Assembly: GCA_902385255.1 (NCBI GenBank)
Contig: CABMEV010000012.1
Span: 44,143-108,142, forward strand
Length of the DNA: 64,000 bases
Source of the DNA: Candidatus Tiddalikarchaeum anstoanum
GTDB lineage: Archaea > Nanobdellota > Nanobdellia > Tiddalikarchaeales > Tiddalikarchaeaceae
Direction of reading: 5' to 3'
A program made the position numbers and the translations under genes. Shown here in pieces: positions 61,199 to 64,000 of this stretch. Every line of letters begins with the position of its first letter. The first letter of the stretch is position 1. Below the pieces are notes generated by a model that was not told the origin of the DNA, made no database searches, and saw nothing but the letters and a program-made list of their open reading frames with translations.

Positions 61199-61471
61199 AT
61201 GAACGTTAGCGAAATAGAGCGAGTATGCTCTGTATTAGAAGCTACTGACTACGTAACTAACGAAGTTAAGAGAATATACTATCAATTATTATGTAAGGGA
61301 AAAACACAAGGAAAAGACCTGACTATACTGCTTGGTGCTTTAATTTATTATATCAACAAAAGAGATAATATGTCTATACTAATGCTAGAAATAAGTAATA
61401 AACTTGAGAGAAAAAAGAAACTATTATTCAAAAGATATAAAAGATTAAAAAGAAGTTTAATAATTAGTTAA
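61199..61471 (+). CDS. Single cyclin-fold TFB-like protein
   Basis: 90 residues. EVKRIYYQLLCKGKTQGKDL followed by TILLGALIYYINKRDN and EISNKLERKKKLLFKRYKRL match the first cyclin repeat of archaeal TFB (IxxxxxxLxxxGxxxGRxxxxxxAAxxYxAxR...KxxxRxYRxL). Only one of the two TFB core repeats is present and there is no zinc ribbon, but ribbons are encoded upstream at 60662 and 60865. Basic C-terminus. Starts after an A-rich stretch with no strong RBS. Overlaps the convergent nuclease gene by 15 bases. Confidence 0.55.
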   Translation: MNVSEIERVCSVLEATDYVTNEVKRIYYQLLCKGKTQGKDLTILLGALIYYINKRDNMSILMLEISNKLERKKKLLFKRYKRLKRSLIIS

Positions 61472-62209
61472 ATTTTTAATCACATTTTCTAATATTTTTG
61501 TTGGTTGATACTCTTTTTGTGATATTTTTGAATCTAAATTTAGTAATAAATTATTAGATAAAATAATTAAATTTTTGGAAGGCAGACCTGAATTTTTAGA
61601 AAATTCATTACAATAGTCTTTAAGGTTAAGCTTAGATTTTTTTCTATGTACTAAGGTGAATGTAGGTAACAAAACGTATACTTGATTAGGCTTAATTTTA
61701 AACTCTTTATAATATTTGGTGAATTGTGACTTAATTCTTTTTATAAAATCATCGGGATGCATATTGCCTCGTCCTTCATTGAATCTTATAAGATCTTTTT
61801 TCTTTCTGTCCTTAGAAAAAAAGCATTGTATCCATCCTGCCTTTGCTTTAACCTCAATAATTGCAATCGTTTTATTATTTTTTTCAATTCTAATATCCGG
61901 CGCTGTTTTGCCAACCTGTCTTCTTAAATATATTTTCCAGTTAAGTTTTTTAAATTTTGAATAATAATAGAGAATTCTTGATATTAAAAATTCAAGATCA
62001 GAAGAAATAGGATTATTATATGCAGATTCAAATTTGTTGTTTTTATATAATCTTTTGGGACCATTTTCAGATTCATATAATTCTGTAATGTATTTTAAAA
62101 AAAGTTTGGTTACGCACTTATATTTTGACAGTAAATATCCTAGGTGTCTAGATTTCCTATCCAAATATTTATAGTATTCTTCTTTGAGGTTAACTAATTT
62201 TTGTGTCAT
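61457..62209 (-). CDS. PD-(D/E)XK nuclease-like protein
   Basis: 250 residues. TAPDIRIEKNNKTIAIIEVK contains D105-x13-E119-V-K121, the core of a PD-(D/E)XK nuclease; flanking residues are basic and helical, as in restriction endonucleases. No methyltransferase partner adjoins it, so it may be a solitary element nuclease. A/T-rich codon use. Confidence 0.7.
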   Translation of the reverse strand: MTQKLVNLKEEYYKYLDRKSRHLGYLLSKYKCVTKLFLKYITELYESENGPKRLYKNNKFESAYNNPISSDLEFLISRILYYYSKFKKLNWKIYLRRQVGKTAPDIRIEKNNKTIAIIEVKAKAGWIQCFFSKDRKKKDLIRFNEGRGNMHPDDFIKRIKSQFTKYYKEFKIKPNQVYVLLPTFTLVHRKKSKLNLKDYCNEFSKNSGLPSKNLIILSNNLLLNLDSKISQKEYQPTKILENVIKNLTNY

Positions 62210-62236
62210 ATTAATAAATATTATATTGGTGTTTAT

Positions 62237-63457
62237 TTAATTTTTATCTAAGTCGAAGTAGTATGGCAGTTTGAGTTCTTCCTGTTTTATTGCAGTGTAT
62301 ACGTCAGATTTTCTATTCTGGTAGCTGTTCTCTTCTACTTTTGAGCCTTTGATCAGGAATCCTTTTTCTGCTAGTATGTTTAGGTTGGTGTACACCCATG
62401 TTCGGCCTGCGAATGTTACTTCGCTTATTATGTCGGATACGTTAGCTTCAGGGCTGAGTTCTTGTATTAGTTTAAGCAGCCTTTGCTGATCATTAGTTAG
62501 CGGGAGCAGTTGCTGGTTAGTGAACATATAGTAGAACCAGTCTACAGCTTTGTCATAATCTTCAGGTTTGGCGTAAATGCTTCCATCACTTGCTCTGTCT
62601 CTCTGGAATTGGTGTATTACTGTGCTGTATTTTATCATGTCTACGAAGCGGTTAAAGTTAGTCCTGATTATGATATTAGCATGCATTTTCTCAAATACTT
62701 TCTCAAACTCTTCTGCGTAAGGGATTATTACTTTTACAGGCTTCAAGCATAGTAAACTCTTCTTTACTAGGTCATCGTATTGTGGCTGTATTCCTGTCAT
62801 TGCCAGTTCTGCCTGATGTTTTATTATTAAGTCATCCTGCTCTTTAGTCTCGTTCAGTCGTATTACTGCAAACCTTCTAAGCAGTTCATCTTGGAGTGTC
62901 GCGTTAGCAGCAGTAATTATAATACTAGGTTTTCCATTGATTAAGATAGTCAGGGCTTTCTGGTCTTTTACTATTGTTGAGTGTGAGCCTCCGCTGCTCA
63001 TAACTTTGAAAACTTCACAGTTTAGAACATCACTGCTCACATCTTCTCCATAGAATATTTTTCCGTTCCAAGTCCATTCAGGCTCAAAGAAACTATTATG
63101 CCAATACGTAAAAGCAGTTTTGCTAATACGAGTTCTTTTAAACCAGCGTTCCTCTTCACCAGAGATTAGTCGAATGACTTCTGTCGTTACATGGTCTTTA
63201 CCACTGCCAGATTTACTATTCACGATTAAGTTATTGCTCGTCTTCTGAGCATTAAGACATAAACTTCCTCCAAGAGCTACTGCAAATATAATCTCTCTAG
63301 GGAGTATTTCACCAACTATATGTTTGTTCCATTCTTTATGCAGTAAGTCAAAGAGTTTCTCATCCTGCAATATTTTCAAACATTCAGTAGGAACGTCTTC
63401 AGTGTGCTTAATTTGTTCATTCTCTTTCAAGACTTCTTCTTTAGTCTTCGTCTCCAT
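62237..63457 (-). CDS. AAA+ / helicase-type ATPase of the element
   Basis: 406 residues. Walker A NSKSGSGKDHVTTEV (Asp instead of Ser/Thr after the Lys, seen in some element-encoded ATPases), Walker B-like KIFYGEDVS, sensor IIITAANA and an arginine in LLRRFAVIRL. The C-terminal 90 residues form a winged helix (LKLIQELSPEANVSDIISEV), as in MCM-like or primase-associated helicases. Likely role: replication initiation or helicase of the element. The ATG at 63457 is preferred. Overlaps the upstream small gene by 17 bases. Confidence 0.75.
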   Translation of the reverse strand: METKTKEEVLKENEQIKHTEDVPTECLKILQDEKLFDLLHKEWNKHIVGEILPREIIFAVALGGSLCLNAQKTSNNLIVNSKSGSGKDHVTTEVIRLISGEEERWFKRTRISKTAFTYWHNSFFEPEWTWNGKIFYGEDVSSDVLNCEVFKVMSSGGSHSTIVKDQKALTILINGKPSIIITAANATLQDELLRRFAVIRLNETKEQDDLIIKHQAELAMTGIQPQYDDLVKKSLLCLKPVKVIIPYAEEFEKVFEKMHANIIIRTNFNRFVDMIKYSTVIHQFQRDRASDGSIYAKPEDYDKAVDWFYYMFTNQQLLPLTNDQQRLLKLIQELSPEANVSDIISEVTFAGRTWVYTNLNILAEKGFLIKGSKVEENSYQNRKSDVYTAIKQEELKLPYYFDLDKN

Positions 63458-63626
63458 ACAATACCTCACAATACAACCTGTGCAGCTTCTCAGCCATCCT
63501 CCTATTCCAGATTTTCATCATGTCATATTTGAAAAAAAGAAAATCTTCAGCGTGACGCTTTAATTTATCAACTTCTTCTTTGCAAAAACGTTTCCTATCT
63601 TTCAAGTACTCAGATGCCGTTATCAT
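63441..63626 (-). CDS. Small coiled, basic protein
   Basis: 61 residues, charged and helical (YLKDRKRFCKEEVDKLKRHA), coupled by 17-base overlaps with both neighbours in the minus-strand operon (63610-63828 upstream, 62237-63457 downstream). Possibly an ATPase accessory. No recognised motif. Confidence 0.6.
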   Translation of the reverse strand: MITASEYLKDRKRFCKEEVDKLKRHAEDFLFFKYDMMKIWNRRMAEKLHRLYCEVLYGDED

Positions 63627-63828
63627 AATAGCACCTCATTTTATGCGGTTTCTTTGCCTGTTCATTTTCCCACTTAATCCAGTCTAGAACATCAGAAGGA
63701 ACTCTTTTACCAATGTACTTTATAATCTTAGGATAAACTTGTTTACCATGACGAATACTCATAGCAACATAGAAATAAACACCAATCTTGCCATTCTTCA
63801 ACAACACACGTTTACTCTTAATGTACAT
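63610..63828 (-). CDS. Small protein resembling a transposase-type N-terminal domain
   Basis: 72 residues, KSKRVLLKNGKIGVYFYVAM and GKQVYPKIIKYIGKRVP: a beta-hairpin pattern found at the N-terminus of IS1634-like transposases and small archaeal element proteins; no transposase core follows. The ATG at 63828 is favoured by ATATATAAAAAG (plus strand 63847-63858) centred about 25 bases away, i.e. leaderless. First gene of the replication-type operon. Confidence 0.6.
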   Translation of the reverse strand: MYIKSKRVLLKNGKIGVYFYVAMSIRHGKQVYPKIIKYIGKRVPSDVLDWIKWENEQAKKPHKMRCYYDNGI

Positions 63829-63900
63829 GCAAAAAATGGTTTCAAAGATATATAAAAAGAACAATAACATTTTTATAATGAAACTTAAACGTTATTTATA

Positions 63901-64000
63901 ATGAAAATAGTGTTTTTGATGATAATAGTGTTAATTGCTATCCCTAGCTTAGTTCTCGCAGTAGATAGAAATACATATTTAAACGAATTTAATGATACTA
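63901..64000 (+). CDS. Secreted protein, start only (3' end outside window)
   Basis: 33 codons are visible: MKIVFLMIIVLIAIPSLVLA is a typical signal peptide with a cleavage-like A at the end, then VDRNTYLNEFNDT. A TATA-like TTTTTATAATG at 63870-63880 lies about 25 bases upstream. The product cannot be identified. Confidence 0.7.
   Translation, partial: MKIVFLMIIVLIAIPSLVLAVDRNTYLNEFNDT

Larger units (their letters stand above)
53484..63900. mobile_element. Putative integrated element at tRNA-Asp
   Basis: Starts at tRNA-Asp with a tyrosine recombinase directly downstream. It carries Vsr, a cytosine methyltransferase, Holliday-junction-type and Cas4-like nucleases, small zinc-ribbon and TFB-like genes, a repeat block and an AAA+ replication-type ATPase: a plasmid- or virus-like gene set. 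No second copy of the tRNA-Asp 3' end is found in the window, so the right boundary is outside or degraded; 63900 is only the start of the next host-like gene. Confidence 0.6.

Overview
The window looks like a chromosome segment of a DPANN-type archaeon (Woesearchaeota/Pacearchaeota-like; inference from gene content, lineage not proven). Archaeal signs are aIF1A, RIO1 kinase, a Dim2/Krr1-like KH protein, both subunits of DNA topoisomerase VI, a 2-oxoacid:ferredoxin oxidoreductase operon, class III (pilin-like) signal peptides, TFB-like fragments, tRNA genes without encoded CCA, and many genes whose start codon lies about 25 bases after a TATA box (leaderless transcripts).

Layout. 1-9800: end of a large secreted Asp-box/FG-GAP protein, enolase, a pilin-like protein, then the conserved archaeal run aIF1A - unknown - RIO1 - KH - Top6B - Top6A, and an M23-like protein. 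9861-17456: a probable genomic island entered at tRNA-Asn. A 13-base copy of the tRNA 3' end recurs exactly at 17444 and imperfectly at 14128, each preceded by a related element-end sequence. Its cargo is a secreted jelly-roll protein, a detached I9-like propeptide, a subtilisin, a methyltransferase, an HTH-MNT/HEPN toxin-antitoxin pair with a four-half-site operator, and a Doc-type toxin. 17506-23251: a signalling cassette of a five-PAS histidine kinase, double KaiC ATPase, HAMP-only receptor and KaiB-like protein. 23599-25555: unknown genes.

26267-29707 is the most interesting locus. It is a compact minus-strand cluster that looks like an undescribed RiPP (modified peptide) system: a CxxCxxCC protein, an ABC exporter, a 55-residue peptide beginning with alternating Gly/Cys, and a radical SAM/SPASM maturase. 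The C-terminal half of the peptide closely matches the N-terminal helix region of the maturase.

29783-42134 carries surface proteins (three with class III pilin signals, one very large Cys-rich membrane protein) with MazG, DUF2284, DedA and AlaX genes between them. 42370-53435 is housekeeping: porGDAB, a PRC-barrel protein, an S2P-like protein that has lost HExxH, a YdjM-like membrane protein, TrmJ, an SGNH hydrolase, an SPFH protein, TatD and a secreted/membrane protein.

53484-63828 is a second probable integrated element starting at tRNA-Asp: tyrosine recombinase with a zinc ribbon, Vsr, a large protein with a glycosylase-like Fe-S loop, a C5-cytosine methyltransferase, a Holliday-junction-type nuclease pair (one apparently inactive), a Cas4-like nuclease, an autoregulated winged-helix protein, three small genes that look like a split TFB, an iteron-like repeat block, a PD-(D/E)XK nuclease and an AAA+ replication-type ATPase. 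A secreted protein gene begins at 63901 and leaves the window.
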